Origin: Candidatus Bathyarchaeia archaeon
GTDB taxonomy: Archaea > Thermoproteota > Bathyarchaeia > Bathyarchaeales > Bathycorpusculaceae
Assembly (NCBI GenBank): GCA_038880555.1
Contig: JAVZRN010000002.1
Span: 159,264 to 223,263 of the forward strand
DNA: 64,000 nucleotides
Direction: 5' to 3'
Shown here: positions 35,701 to 43,388 of the stretch, piece after piece
How the letters are laid out: each line of letters begins with the position of its first letter
Numbering within the stretch: position 1 is the stretch's first letter
Translations under genes and position numbers: made by a program
Notes under the pieces: generated by a model
What the model was told of the DNA's origin: nothing
Seen by the model: the letters and a program-made list of their open reading frames with translations, nothing else
Database searches by the model: none

Positions 35701-36035
35701 TAGACATTGACAAGGCTATTTCAACAGCTGTTAAAACTGGCAAGGTTTCTTTTGGCTCTAATTCAGCGATTCAAAGTGCTAAAACTGGAAAAGCTAAGAT
35801 GATTATTGTGGCTTCCAATTGTCCAGCTGAAATCCGCAGCGACCTAGAATATTACTGCAAGCTTTCAAATGTTCCGCTAATTGTTTATAGGGGTTCTTCG
35901 ACGGATTTGGCTGCCGTCTGTGGAAAACCCTTCCTTGTTTCAGCGTTAACTATAAGAGAGCCCGGTGATTCAGAAATTCTTAGATTGGTAGAGGCGCCTA
36001 CTGAAGCCGAGGGGTCGGAAGGAGGAAGCGAATGA
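35697..36035 (+). CDS. rpl30e: Ribosomal protein L30e family (RpoE-operon L30e)
   Basis: A 112-residue L7Ae/L30e-fold RNA-binding protein. The family core is clear (KTGKVSFGSNSAIQSAKTGKAK, a glycine-rich start, then NVPLIVYRGSSTDLAAVCG). Its ATG overlaps the rpoA stop (ATGA), the standard archaeal linkage. The C-terminal 15 residues are acidic and Gly/Ser rich (EAEGSEGGSE), a lineage-specific tail. It is translated together with rpoA and nusA. Confidence 0.93.
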   Translation: MIDIDKAISTAVKTGKVSFGSNSAIQSAKTGKAKMIIVASNCPAEIRSDLEYYCKLSNVPLIVYRGSSTDLAAVCGKPFLVSALTIREPGDSEILRLVEAPTEAEGSEGGSE

Positions 36036-36469
36036 GCAGTGGCATAAAATTCACCAGCACAGAGATGAAGTATATAGCCCTCTTCGAAAGCATAAGCGGC
36101 GCCAGCGTAAAAGACTGCATAGTTGACGAGGAGCAAGGCCGCGTAATCATGGTTGTAAAAGAAGGTGACATAGGCGCAGCCATAGGCAAAGGCGGAAGAA
36201 ACATTAGGCTTTTGGAGCGAATGACTGGCAAAAAACACGAGATTATAGAGTATTCTGAAGACCCAGTTCAGTTCATTAAAAACGCTTTGAAACCAGCCAA
36301 TGTTCAAGAGGTTAGGATAACTGAGAGACCAGACGGCAAAACAATAGCCGTTGTGTCGGTTCATCCCAGAGACAAGGGTGTAGCCATAGGAAAAAATGGA
36401 AGAAATGCTGAACGCCTCCGCATGCTGGTGAAACGCTACTTCCAAATACAAAACGTCAGCATAGTCTAA
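36032..36469 (+). CDS. nusA: Archaeal NusA-like transcription factor (two KH domains)
   Basis: A 145-residue protein consisting of two KH domains only, as usual for archaeal NusA; the S1 and N-terminal domains of bacterial NusA are absent. The GxxG-type loops are GAAIGKGGRNIR near 51 and GVAIGKNGRNAERL near 113. It binds RNA and is thought to act in transcription elongation or termination. Its ATG overlaps the L30e stop as ATGA. In most archaea rpsL, rpsG and elongation factor 1A follow; here they do not. Confidence 0.95.
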   Translation: MSSGIKFTSTEMKYIALFESISGASVKDCIVDEEQGRVIMVVKEGDIGAAIGKGGRNIRLLERMTGKKHEIIEYSEDPVQFIKNALKPANVQEVRITERPDGKTIAVVSVHPRDKGVAIGKNGRNAERLRMLVKRYFQIQNVSIV

Positions 36470-36502
36470 AACGCCAAAAACAGGAAAGAGGCGGAAACAA
36501 AC

Positions 36503-36688
36503 GTGAATAGGAATCTAGCAACAATAATGGTTGTTCACGTACTACTGCTAGTGTTCGCCCTAATAAACCGTGTTTACGCGGCGGAAGAATCCCTTCCAAG
36601 CAAGTTTTTAGGAAGCCCCCTATTAGTTCTCACAGCAATAATCATCATCGACATAATAGCCTATCTCTACAGAAAAATCAGAAAATAA
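36503..36688 (+). CDS. Small membrane protein with signal-like N-terminus
   Basis: A 61-residue protein starting at GTG 36503 behind GAGGCGGA. Two hydrophobic segments (about 6-26 and 39-56) flank an acidic loop (EESLPSKFLGSP), and the chain ends in KIRK. It lies 33 bases after nusA in the same direction, in the place where rpsL is found in other archaea. No family is recognised. The start signal and topology support expression, but function is unknown. Confidence 0.55.
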   Translation: MNRNLATIMVVHVLLLVFALINRVYAAEESLPSKFLGSPLLVLTAIIIIDIIAYLYRKIRK

Positions 36689-36825
36689 ATGAACCGAGCT
36701 GCTTTAAACCATTTTAAGCATTAAATTTTGCCCCAAACTCTTCTAATGATGGACTGCGCGCGAAAGGTATAGCCAAGTCAAAGACGTAAATTTATTAAAG
36801 AGCTAAAGATCATAAATTCGAATTG

Positions 36826-37608
36826 ATGTTTGAATCAAAGCCTGTACATGAATTATCTGTTGACGAAATCATTTCCTTAACCTTTAGGTTATATGTTGAT
36901 AACTTTGGCATTTTCTTCACACCATATCTGATATTTAGCATAATCTCAGCCTTGTTAAGCCTACCAATACTTTCTCATATTCAAAATATCACAAAAATCA
37001 CGGGTCCCCCAGAGGTTGTCTTGCCTAAGCTTTTAAACATGCTCTTGACTCTTATGGCTTTAGTTTTTATCACCGCTATAATTTCATGGATTATAGGTGG
37101 CGTTGTCAACGGAGTTTTGATTAAAAGCGCTTCTGACCTTATTGAAAATGGGAAAACCAGTTTAAGTGAATCCTTCAAATTCGTTATTTCTAAGCTTCCC
37201 TCCCTTCTAGTTGCGTCGCTCATAGTTGGCATACTAGTAATGTTGGGTTTTTTACTCTTAGTAATACCCGGTATAATTATATCCCTAATGTTCTATCTTG
37301 TCATCCCAGTTATTATTATAGAAAATAAGGGAGCTATTGAAAGCTTAACGAGGAGTAAAGAGCTCGTAAGTCATAGATGGCTTAAGACATTCGTCCTTTC
37401 ATTAATAATTGGGTTAATTATTTTGGCATTAACTTTTATAGTGAATCTCATTCTGACTCCGCTTGGAATATACAGTTCGTTAATCGGCACCATAATTAGC
37501 TCATTGATCGTCCCGATCTCTCCAATTTCATCAGCATTCTACTATTATTCCATGTTAGCAAAAGAAGAGAGCAGAAAAATTCCTCCACCGCCACCCCCGC
37601 CATTTTAG
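36826..37608 (+). CDS. Six-helix membrane protein, GPDPase-membrane-domain-like
   Basis: A 260-residue membrane protein from ATG 36826 with about six helices. The segment around 140-190 (VIPGIIISLMFYLVIPVIIIENKG followed by RSKELVSHRWLKT) matches the pattern of the membrane domain found in glycerophosphodiester phosphodiesterase-associated and related DUF proteins. The C-terminus is a run of prolines (PPPPPPPF). AAATTTATTAAAG about 30-40 bases upstream is TATA-like, so the message may be nearly leaderless. No catalytic domain is present; it is probably a membrane organiser of unknown role. Confidence 0.65.
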   Translation: MFESKPVHELSVDEIISLTFRLYVDNFGIFFTPYLIFSIISALLSLPILSHIQNITKITGPPEVVLPKLLNMLLTLMALVFITAIISWIIGGVVNGVLIKSASDLIENGKTSLSESFKFVISKLPSLLVASLIVGILVMLGFLLLVIPGIIISLMFYLVIPVIIIENKGAIESLTRSKELVSHRWLKTFVLSLIIGLIILALTFIVNLILTPLGIYSSLIGTIISSLIVPISPISSAFYYYSMLAKEESRKIPPPPPPPF

Positions 37609-37751
37609 GCCGTAATGCTAAATATTACTTCCTTTTTTACAAGAAGGGTGTAAGCGAGAGGGAAGTAAAATCTATTCTAAGCTTCCATATGGTATTTCTT
37701 TTCTAAGTATTTGATGGTGGTAGGAGGGGGTTTACGAGACAGTTTGGCTTT

Positions 37752-38327
37752 TTATTTGGATAGGATTAGGTCTATGAGGGCTTTTTGGTCTACTTCTGCC
37801 CTTGTTCGCCAGTCCAGATACAGTTGTTCGTTTTCGTCTTGGGTTAAGTAGCCATAGCGTATGTAGCGGTCTATGTTTAAGCCCACCCTCCAGCCTGGCA
37901 ACTTCTCACGTAATAGCTCCTCCACCTCTTTGCGGGGCGCTTTTCCCTTTTTTGAGATTATGTAGGCTATTGTTATGGCTAGTCCCGCCAAGTCGTCTAT
38001 GCGCCACCCAACCATCTTAGCCTCTTTAGGCGTTAAATCGCCCCTTAGGGTTATGTAGAACCTTGCCTTGTCCAATTCTTCTAACGTTGGCTTTTCAGAG
38101 GCTGGCCTCTCCTCTTCAAAAACCATTTTAACCTGCAAGTCCAGCGGCTTCAAATACTCATCTAAAATGCTCAGGACTTTCGGGTAGTCTGAGCCCAAAG
38201 CCTTTCTGAGTTCCCAGCCCTTCACTCCGGGCTTTTTGTGTCGGCGGTAGAAGAGCATGTGAACGGCTCTTTTCATTTTGCTGGCGTAGACGGCTTTCCT
38301 CTTACTCACCTTTGCGCTTTTCTCCAT
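37752..38327 (-). CDS. Tandem winged-helix protein resembling Nse3/MAGE (KITE-like)
   Basis: A 191-residue protein from ATG 38327 (GTG 38336 is three codons longer). After a basic N-terminus come two likely winged helices. The first (about 20-95) includes WELRKALGSDYPKVLSIL. The second (about 115-185) reads IISKKGKAPRKEVEELL, then GYLTQDE and YLDWRTRAEVDQKALIDLI. The second unit has the same order of features as the MAGE/Nse3 domain (KGN-A-EEEIW, YLEYRQV, FLWGPRA-E). It is the last of three overlapping genes with an SMC5/6-like ATPase, so a kleisin-interacting role (as for ScpB, MukE, Nse1 and Nse3) is likely. The similarity is my reading and no search was run. Confidence 0.6.
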   Translation of the reverse strand: MEKSAKVSKRKAVYASKMKRAVHMLFYRRHKKPGVKGWELRKALGSDYPKVLSILDEYLKPLDLQVKMVFEEERPASEKPTLEELDKARFYITLRGDLTPKEAKMVGWRIDDLAGLAITIAYIISKKGKAPRKEVEELLREKLPGWRVGLNIDRYIRYGYLTQDENEQLYLDWRTRAEVDQKALIDLILSK

Positions 38328-39130
38328 TTTTCCCACTCTTCAATAGTTATGGCTATCGGAATTGAAACCAGCTGTTTTTTGGCTATGCGCCTCTGCTGCT
38401 TCTCAAAAGGCTTAATGAAGATTTCCTCCTCCAACGGGTGAACCTCAAGGGTTGCATAACCATAAGTTACGAGAAAACTTGTCATGAAAGCCCTATGAAC
38501 CGTCTCTTCATAGGTTTCAGCGCCGACAAAATCCCAGTACCGAATTCTGCCATTTTCGCCCTTCTCGCCGACCAGCCTTTTCAACTCTTTCCAGAAGTTT
38601 TCCAGCTCTTCAGTGAAGGCTTTATCCTGCAAAATCCTAAGCCTTATAAGCTCCTCTCGGGTGGCGGCTCCGCCAGCTTCTTCTGGTGGTGGAAACTCTT
38701 TCCATCTGTCTTTTAGTGGCGGGAGGCTTTCCCAGTAGCGCAGCGCTTCTTTTAGGCTGTGGAGCGAAATCTGTTCAAACTCCACTATTGGGTGCCAAGA
38801 GCCAACAAAAGCCTCTACAATGGCTTCTTTCTCCATCCGTTTTATTTTCTCTTCTAGGAGGAAGGGGTCTGTGTAAAGCGACGTTGAGCGGTGCCTAACC
38901 CATTCGCTTTGAAGCCTAACAACCGATGCGAGGCGGTTTATGGCTTCAGCGTCTAGGCATAGGTCTTCGGGCTGCTCCCACTCCGGGAAAAACTCCCTCA
39001 CAACCCTTATTATCTCGTCCACATCCACCAGAAACGGGTCTAGGGAGCGCTCCTCAACAGCCTTGCACATCTCGATAACCCGCTGCAATCTTTCCCGCCC
39101 AATTCTGACGCGTTCCCGCCTTGACTGCAT
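38306..39130 (-). CDS. Possible kleisin-like partner of the SMC-type ATPase
   Basis: A 274-residue protein whose ATG 39130 overlaps the ATPase stop (TAATG) and whose end overlaps the winged-helix gene. It is rich in charged helices, with an acidic N-terminal helical region (VDEIIRVVREFFPEW) and a linker containing EFPPPEEAGG. A C-terminal unit (VHRAFMTSFLVTYGYATLEVHP, then IFIKPF) could be the winged helix that contacts an SMC head. Kleisins have this layout of helical N-terminus, linker and C-terminal winged helix. Sequence alone does not prove membership; position between an SMC ATPase and a tandem winged-helix protein is the main argument. Confidence 0.5.
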   Translation of the reverse strand: MQSRRERVRIGRERLQRVIEMCKAVEERSLDPFLVDVDEIIRVVREFFPEWEQPEDLCLDAEAINRLASVVRLQSEWVRHRSTSLYTDPFLLEEKIKRMEKEAIVEAFVGSWHPIVEFEQISLHSLKEALRYWESLPPLKDRWKEFPPPEEAGGAATREELIRLRILQDKAFTEELENFWKELKRLVGEKGENGRIRYWDFVGAETYEETVHRAFMTSFLVTYGYATLEVHPLEEEIFIKPFEKQQRRIAKKQLVSIPIAITIEEWEKWRKAQR

Positions 39131-41052
39131 TAGGCAACCTCTTTAATGATGGATTTGCCTTCAACATTCTGAACAGTAATGATGTGGACATCATCCTTCG
39201 CGAAGGTCACCTGGCTTGGAGTAATCACCACATACTGTGCGTTCGCATTTTTAACCGTTGAAATCAGCATTTCAGCTATTATTTCTCGGTTCTTCGGGTC
39301 CATGTGCACATCATACTCGTCCACTGCGCGGAAGGGCGAGCGTACATGCTGCTGCAACGCCAAAAGGAAGCTCATGGTGGCTGTTGTTCTCTCGCCCCCG
39401 CTTTGTGTATAGGCGTTAAGCGGCACCGGTTTTCCGCCCTTAAAACCTACGAGGATTTCAAGTCCAGCCGCCTCAATGTCATGCTCGTTCACAAGCCTAA
39501 CCTCGCCAACAGCCTGAGAAACTGCTAAAATCTTCTGGTATTCAAGGTTTACACGGTCTAGGAGGCTTTGAATCACTGTTCGCCACGCCTGCATCCGCGC
39601 TTTGACTTCCTCTAAGGCTTTTTCCCGGTTTTCAGCCACCAGTCGGGCTTTCTCCTTAAGCTCCAAGTAAAGCTGCGAATAAGACTCGTACATGCGCTCC
39701 ACATCTTCTGAAACACCAGCCAAAGCCGCCAAGTGCCCATCAGTAACGCGAATCTCATCCAAGATTTCGCCAACACTCTTAATGACGGCTATTCTGGGGC
39801 CAGTCTCCTCAGCCCTTTTAACGGCTGCATCCAACTGGGCTTTTGCATCTTTAAGCGCCTTCTCCAAATCCTCAAGGTTTGCCTTCACATTCTCCATTCG
39901 ATAATTCAAAAGCGCAAGCCTAACCCGCGTGTCGAGGATTTGGCTTCCAACCTTCTCTATATGCTCCTCAAGAATCCTTGCCTCTGAAATTTTTCTGGTT
40001 AGCTCCTCATCAAGCTTTGAAACCTTAAGCCGCGAATTTTCTATGAGTTCTTTTAGGCTTTCAGTTTTTAAAAGCTTCAAGTGCTGTTTGCCGCTTTGAG
40101 CCTCGTTTTCTATGAAGGCTGCCTCTGCCAATAGCTGTTCACAAAGCGAAATCGTGGCTTGACCTCCAGCTTTCTCCCTTTCGAGGCTTATGGTTTCGTT
40201 TAGGCTCCTCTTCCATTCGCTTTTCAGCCTTTCAAGCTGGCTCTGATGGGTTTGAAGCTGCTCTTGGGCTGTTTTTGCTTCGCCCTCAATCAGCCTTAAC
40301 AAGGATAATTCCTTCTCAAGTTTCGCCTCCAAATCCTTGACAATGTCTTCTCTACGGTTCACCTCAGCCCAGGCAAGTTCCCGCTCCAAGAAACGCCTCT
40401 TCGCCATCAGCTGCTTCTTCTCTTGAAACCTTTCGTATTGCTCCCTCCAGTAATTGAGGGTCTGCTCCGCCGACTCCAAAAGCTTGCTTATGGACTCTTC
40501 TTGGCTTAATATGCGGGTGAGCTTTTTCTGGGCTTCTAAAACGTTTTCACGGTAAGCCTCAAGCCCAACAGCCGCCTCCACCATCTTCAGCTTATCCTGT
40601 GGAGAAAGAACAGTAAACTGTTCCACCATGTTCTGGTGCATAATAATAAGCATATTGTCCGGGTCAACGCCTAATTTGGCTAAGAGCCTCTCCACGTCCT
40701 GCTTTGAAGCAGCACGGTTCTCCAACTCAAACCAGTACTTGCCATCCCGCCTCAAAACCCTCGTCAAAAAAATCTGGTCCTTGTTAAACTTTGGAACTGG
40801 ACGCTTACCACCACGCTTAGAATTGTCCAGTATAAGCGTAACACGGGCTTGATCCTTACCCCAACGGATCAAGTCGCTGAGCTTCCTGGAACGCTCAGTG
40901 TAAGACTGCCCAAGAGCCACAGAAACAGCCAGCAAAAGCGAGGACTTCCCAGCACCATTGGGACCACAAACCACGTTCACGCCTGGTTTAAGGGGCACCC
41001 TAGCATACTCATAACTCATGAAGTTTTCAAGGATTACCTCGCTGATCAGCAT
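39130..41052 (-). CDS. SMC5/6-like ATPase with short coiled coil
   Basis: A 640-residue ABC-type chromosome ATPase from ATG 41052, with AGAGGAA upstream; a longer frame from 41130 adds an atypical 26-residue segment. Walker A GPNGAGKSS is near residue 33. About 280 residues of coiled coil span roughly 170-480. The signature QSGGERTTATMSFLLAL and Walker B FRAVDEYDVHMDP near the end strongly resemble SMC6 and SMC5 rather than SMC1-4 or Rad50; Rad50's CxxC hook is absent. At half the length of an SMC protein it lacks room for a normal hinge. It heads a three-gene operon with the kleisin-like and Nse3-like proteins and probably handles DNA in chromosome maintenance or repair. Confidence 0.8.
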   Translation of the reverse strand: MLISEVILENFMSYEYARVPLKPGVNVVCGPNGAGKSSLLLAVSVALGQSYTERSRKLSDLIRWGKDQARVTLILDNSKRGGKRPVPKFNKDQIFLTRVLRRDGKYWFELENRAASKQDVERLLAKLGVDPDNMLIIMHQNMVEQFTVLSPQDKLKMVEAAVGLEAYRENVLEAQKKLTRILSQEESISKLLESAEQTLNYWREQYERFQEKKQLMAKRRFLERELAWAEVNRREDIVKDLEAKLEKELSLLRLIEGEAKTAQEQLQTHQSQLERLKSEWKRSLNETISLEREKAGGQATISLCEQLLAEAAFIENEAQSGKQHLKLLKTESLKELIENSRLKVSKLDEELTRKISEARILEEHIEKVGSQILDTRVRLALLNYRMENVKANLEDLEKALKDAKAQLDAAVKRAEETGPRIAVIKSVGEILDEIRVTDGHLAALAGVSEDVERMYESYSQLYLELKEKARLVAENREKALEEVKARMQAWRTVIQSLLDRVNLEYQKILAVSQAVGEVRLVNEHDIEAAGLEILVGFKGGKPVPLNAYTQSGGERTTATMSFLLALQQHVRSPFRAVDEYDVHMDPKNREIIAEMLISTVKNANAQYVVITPSQVTFAKDDVHIITVQNVEGKSIIKEVA

Positions 41053-41173
41053 CCGATTTCTTTTCCTCTGCGCTTGTCCTACTGCAGTATAAAATAGAGG
41101 ATAAAAACTCTTATTAAAACAATTAGGCAACCAGAAGCCAAGGCAAACCAGATTTTAACAAATTCTTGGAGGG

Positions 41174-41278
41174 TTAAGGCTTACCATGGCTCAGCTTTTT
41201 CCGCGTCTCCATCTCCAGCATCCATTCTTTTGCCAACTCCTTTGGAAAGTCATCAAACATCCTCTTCAAAGTCGCCAT
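41174..41278 (-). CDS. Possible 34-residue ORF overlapping the zinc-ribbon gene
   Basis: This short frame encodes MATLKRMFDDFPKELAKEWM and then a charged helix ending KLSHGKP. It overlaps the end of the zinc-ribbon gene by 26 bases in another frame. Together the two could be one broken gene for a zinc ribbon plus helix, or two coupled microproteins. No Shine-Dalgarno is obvious, so support is weak. Confidence 0.3.
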   Translation of the reverse strand: MATLKRMFDDFPKELAKEWMLEMETRKKLSHGKP

Positions 41279-41420
41279 TGTAAGTTTTCCAAGGGGGTTT
41301 TTGACACACGGCGCACTTAAACCTAAAATAGGTTTCTTTAATCGTTAAGAGTGGTGAGCGACAATAGGGGCAGAAAAGTATTCCATCCCTATAAATTGGC
41401 GACTTTAACCTGCCTTCCAT
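41253..41420 (-). CDS. 55-residue zinc-ribbon protein
   Basis: The ORF starts at ATG 41420, four bases after a strong GGGAGGGA site. The product contains CPYC and CAVC separated by 17 residues (positions 17-20 and 36-39), a classic four-Cys zinc ribbon, and ends YNGDFEEDV. It lies just upstream of the SMC operon's start side but convergent elements are absent. It may be a nucleic-acid-binding microprotein; a frame change near the end could join it to a further helical segment. Confidence 0.6.
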   Translation of the reverse strand: MEGRLKSPIYRDGILFCPYCRSPLLTIKETYFRFKCAVCQKPPWKTYNGDFEEDV

Positions 41421-41635
41421 TTCAATCCCTCCCGGTAATACTTTATGAGGTACGCCAAGCCCTTCTCCCCAGCCCTTCTCATTAGGTAATCCAGTCCATT
41501 TTTTTACCCATGTCTGCCATAAAAATGCAGTGCTATCACCCCAACAACCACATATCTTATCCTATGCCTTCCAAGTCTCTCAACCAAATTCCTTAGGCAA
41601 AGCTTAACTTGTTCGGGTATGTAGCTCATAACCAT
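41405..41635 (-). pseudogene. Remnant of a minimal nucleotidyltransferase gene
   Basis: From ATG 41635 the frame reads 43 codons including RYVVVGVIALHFYG, which matches the strand and loop just ahead of the catalytic site in COG1708/MNT-type nucleotidyltransferases. A TAA at 41504-41506 interrupts it; the same frame then continues (NGLDYLMRRAGEKGLAYLIKY) to a stop at 41405. The catalytic GSxxxG and DxD part and most of the body are missing, so this looks like an internally deleted, non-functional copy. Confidence 0.5.
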
Positions 41636-41670
41636 CTATTTTAGGTTGGTAAATGATATAAATGTTCCAA

Positions 41671-41690
41671 AAGCCTTAAGCGTAAGGCTT
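41671..41690. repeat. Perfect 8-bp inverted repeat before the gene at 41723
   Basis: AAGCCTTA-AGCG-TAAGGCTT can form an 8-bp hairpin or serve as a dyad operator. It lies 33-52 bases ahead of the ATG at 41723, after a TATA-like AATGATATAAATG. Confidence 0.45.
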
Positions 41691-41722
41691 TAGTCCTCAA
41701 TGCGCATTATACGTTTTTGGCG

Positions 41723-42421
41723 ATGCTGATGGTTGTTGCCGGCAAGGTTTTTAGGCTTTCAGAACCGCTTTCACTGGACGAGGTTGCTTCTAGGCTTGAG
41801 GGTTACCGTGTTGAGGAATCCTATGAGGAGGGCGACTACAAGTTTACACTTGTAACAGAGGTTGTTGGGCTTCTCCCAAAACCAGAGGAGAACATGCTTA
41901 GGGGCGTCTACTCCCACGACTACGTAATCCACGTTTTCCATAGGGGCAAAGTTGCACCCTTGCCCCGCACGGTTGAAGCCCTCTTCAGCTTTTCCAAGTT
42001 GGAAGATGTCACATTCTTAACGGTTGTTGAGAAGAAGCGCTTGGCTAACTTCATAGCTAACAAAATAAGTGAAATTCTCTTCGACCGTGTCGGCGGAGTG
42101 GTGGAAGCCCGCATACCGCCTGAAACCCTCCGCGAGTTCCACCTGAAAAATCCAGAAGACACAAAAATCACTTTTTTCGACAATGTGGATATTCCCAATG
42201 TGAATAAGCTTTCGCTTTATGGACCGGACTTGGTGAACACTTCACTTTTTGAGGATTATTGCAAGCACGGCGACTTATGGTACATTGTTGCTAGAGCGAG
42301 AGAGTACGGCTATGTCGTTGGCATAACAAGAGACTCTTCAGTAACAATCTTCAACCTAACAGACAAGGAAAAATATTTAGAATACGTAACCAAAGAAATA
42401 TACCCGCTAATCCTAAAGTAG
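41723..42421 (+). CDS. Hypothetical archaeal protein
   Basis: A 232-residue protein. ATG 41723 was chosen; TTG 41717 and ATG 41729 are also possible and no Shine-Dalgarno separates them. It begins with a short strand (VVAGKVFRLSEPLSLDEVASRL) and has a soluble alpha/beta composition with no membrane helix. Pieces such as NFIANKISEILFDRVGG and DLWYIVARAREYGYVVGITRDS look well conserved in character, but I cannot name the family. A hairpin-forming repeat lies upstream. The next gene starts 72 bases downstream with its own ribosome-binding site. Confidence 0.55.
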   Translation: MLMVVAGKVFRLSEPLSLDEVASRLEGYRVEESYEEGDYKFTLVTEVVGLLPKPEENMLRGVYSHDYVIHVFHRGKVAPLPRTVEALFSFSKLEDVTFLTVVEKKRLANFIANKISEILFDRVGGVVEARIPPETLREFHLKNPEDTKITFFDNVDIPNVNKLSLYGPDLVNTSLFEDYCKHGDLWYIVARAREYGYVVGITRDSSVTIFNLTDKEKYLEYVTKEIYPLILK

Positions 42422-42493
42422 GCGCCTGTAAAGCCATGTTTTATGAAACTTTAATAGGACGTTTTAGAGAATAACCATCACATTGGAGGAAAT

Positions 42494-42838
42494 ATGTTGG
42501 AGTCGAAAAGAAACGCGTTTGGCTATGGTGCTGGCGCCCTCGCTATCCTTGTCATTTCTTTGGGTTTAGCGGCTGTTATCTACAGCGTTAACGTTATTCC
42601 CTTCGACTTCCTTAACCTTCCAGCTTGGATTTTTGCCCCCTTAGGGGTTTACACGTTGTTTTATGCGTTTTTCAGCCGAAAGGACCCAATTTATTATCTG
42701 GTCTGGGGAGTTGTCATGACATGCATTGGTGTTATTTCAGCTACGTATGCCGTCGTGCCTCCGCTTCTAGTTCTGGGGATACTTTTAATTATAATCGCTG
42801 TCATAGGTATAGCCGCATATAAGAGGAGTAAACAATGA
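42494..42838 (+). CDS. Four-helix small membrane protein
   Basis: A 114-residue membrane protein from ATG 42494 with TTGGAGGAAAT upstream. Four hydrophobic segments (about 11-35, 42-60, 64-82 and 86-107) are joined by short loops, and the end is basic (YKRSKQ). Its stop overlaps the next start as ATGA, which puts it in an operon with a coiled-coil protein and an SPFH-zinc-ribbon protein. By analogy with bacterial PspA/SPFH membrane-stress loci, it may anchor the assembly. No family was recognised. Confidence 0.65.
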   Translation: MLESKRNAFGYGAGALAILVISLGLAAVIYSVNVIPFDFLNLPAWIFAPLGVYTLFYAFFSRKDPIYYLVWGVVMTCIGVISATYAVVPPLLVLGILLIIIAVIGIAAYKRSKQ

Positions 42839-43371
42839 GTGGGAAAGAATATCTGGAAAAGGTTCGCGGGGAAAGAAGCCTTCTAGAGCGGATTATGGGC
42901 TATATCCCCGGGTATAGGGGATACAAGGAGAAGGAACTGCGAAGGGAGAGCGACCGCCTCGTACGGATGGAAGTTGTAAACAGGCTTAAGAATGCAAAGA
43001 TGACTTTCAAGAGAAGTTTCGCAAACCCGTCGGTTGCCCAGAAGCTTTCTGGAGAGGACACGTATAGGTATGAGGCGCTGTTATCAAGACTTGACAGGGT
43101 GACCCAAAGGATAGATAGGGCTGTTGCCGGGTATGCTGGAATGTTTGACGCCGTTAAGGTGCGGGAGGATAAGCTTGACCAAGTCCTTCAAGCTGATGCA
43201 AGCCTCATTGAAAAGGCTGAATCCATAAGGTTGGATGTGGAAAAAATTGTTAAGCTGGAGGTTGGCGGAGGCGAATGGAGGCAAGCCATGGACAACTTAA
43301 CATCAAAGGTTGAGGAGTTAGACAGGCTGGTTGACCAGAGAACCGAAATCTTAAGGGGTTTGCAAGGTTAG
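42835..43371 (+). CDS. Coiled-coil protein in SPFH operon
   Basis: A 178-residue, largely helical protein. An opening with YIPGYRGYKEKELRRESDRL is followed by long amphipathic helices (RLDRVTQRIDRAVAGYAG and later DNLTSKVEELDRLVDQR). Its ATG overlaps the preceding stop, and the SPFH gene follows after 17 bases. The composition and context recall the PspA-like or YdjH-like partners of SPFH proteins in bacterial ydj operons, but I would not assign it to PspA. It probably assembles on the membrane with its neighbours. Confidence 0.65.
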   Translation: MSGKEYLEKVRGERSLLERIMGYIPGYRGYKEKELRRESDRLVRMEVVNRLKNAKMTFKRSFANPSVAQKLSGEDTYRYEALLSRLDRVTQRIDRAVAGYAGMFDAVKVREDKLDQVLQADASLIEKAESIRLDVEKIVKLEVGGGEWRQAMDNLTSKVEELDRLVDQRTEILRGLQG

Positions 43372-43388
43372 ATGGAGGTGAAGTTTGA

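Noticed and set aside
36745..36790. tRNA-like word GGTATAGCCAAGTCAAAG resembling a D-arm of tRNA-Leu or Ser
   Set aside because: No matching acceptor stem, anticodon arm or T-arm follows, so it is not a tRNA and is probably chance.
39130..41052. Rad50 assignment of the SMC-type ATPase
   Set aside because: No CxxC zinc hook, no Mre11 gene nearby, and the signature and Walker B read like SMC5/6.
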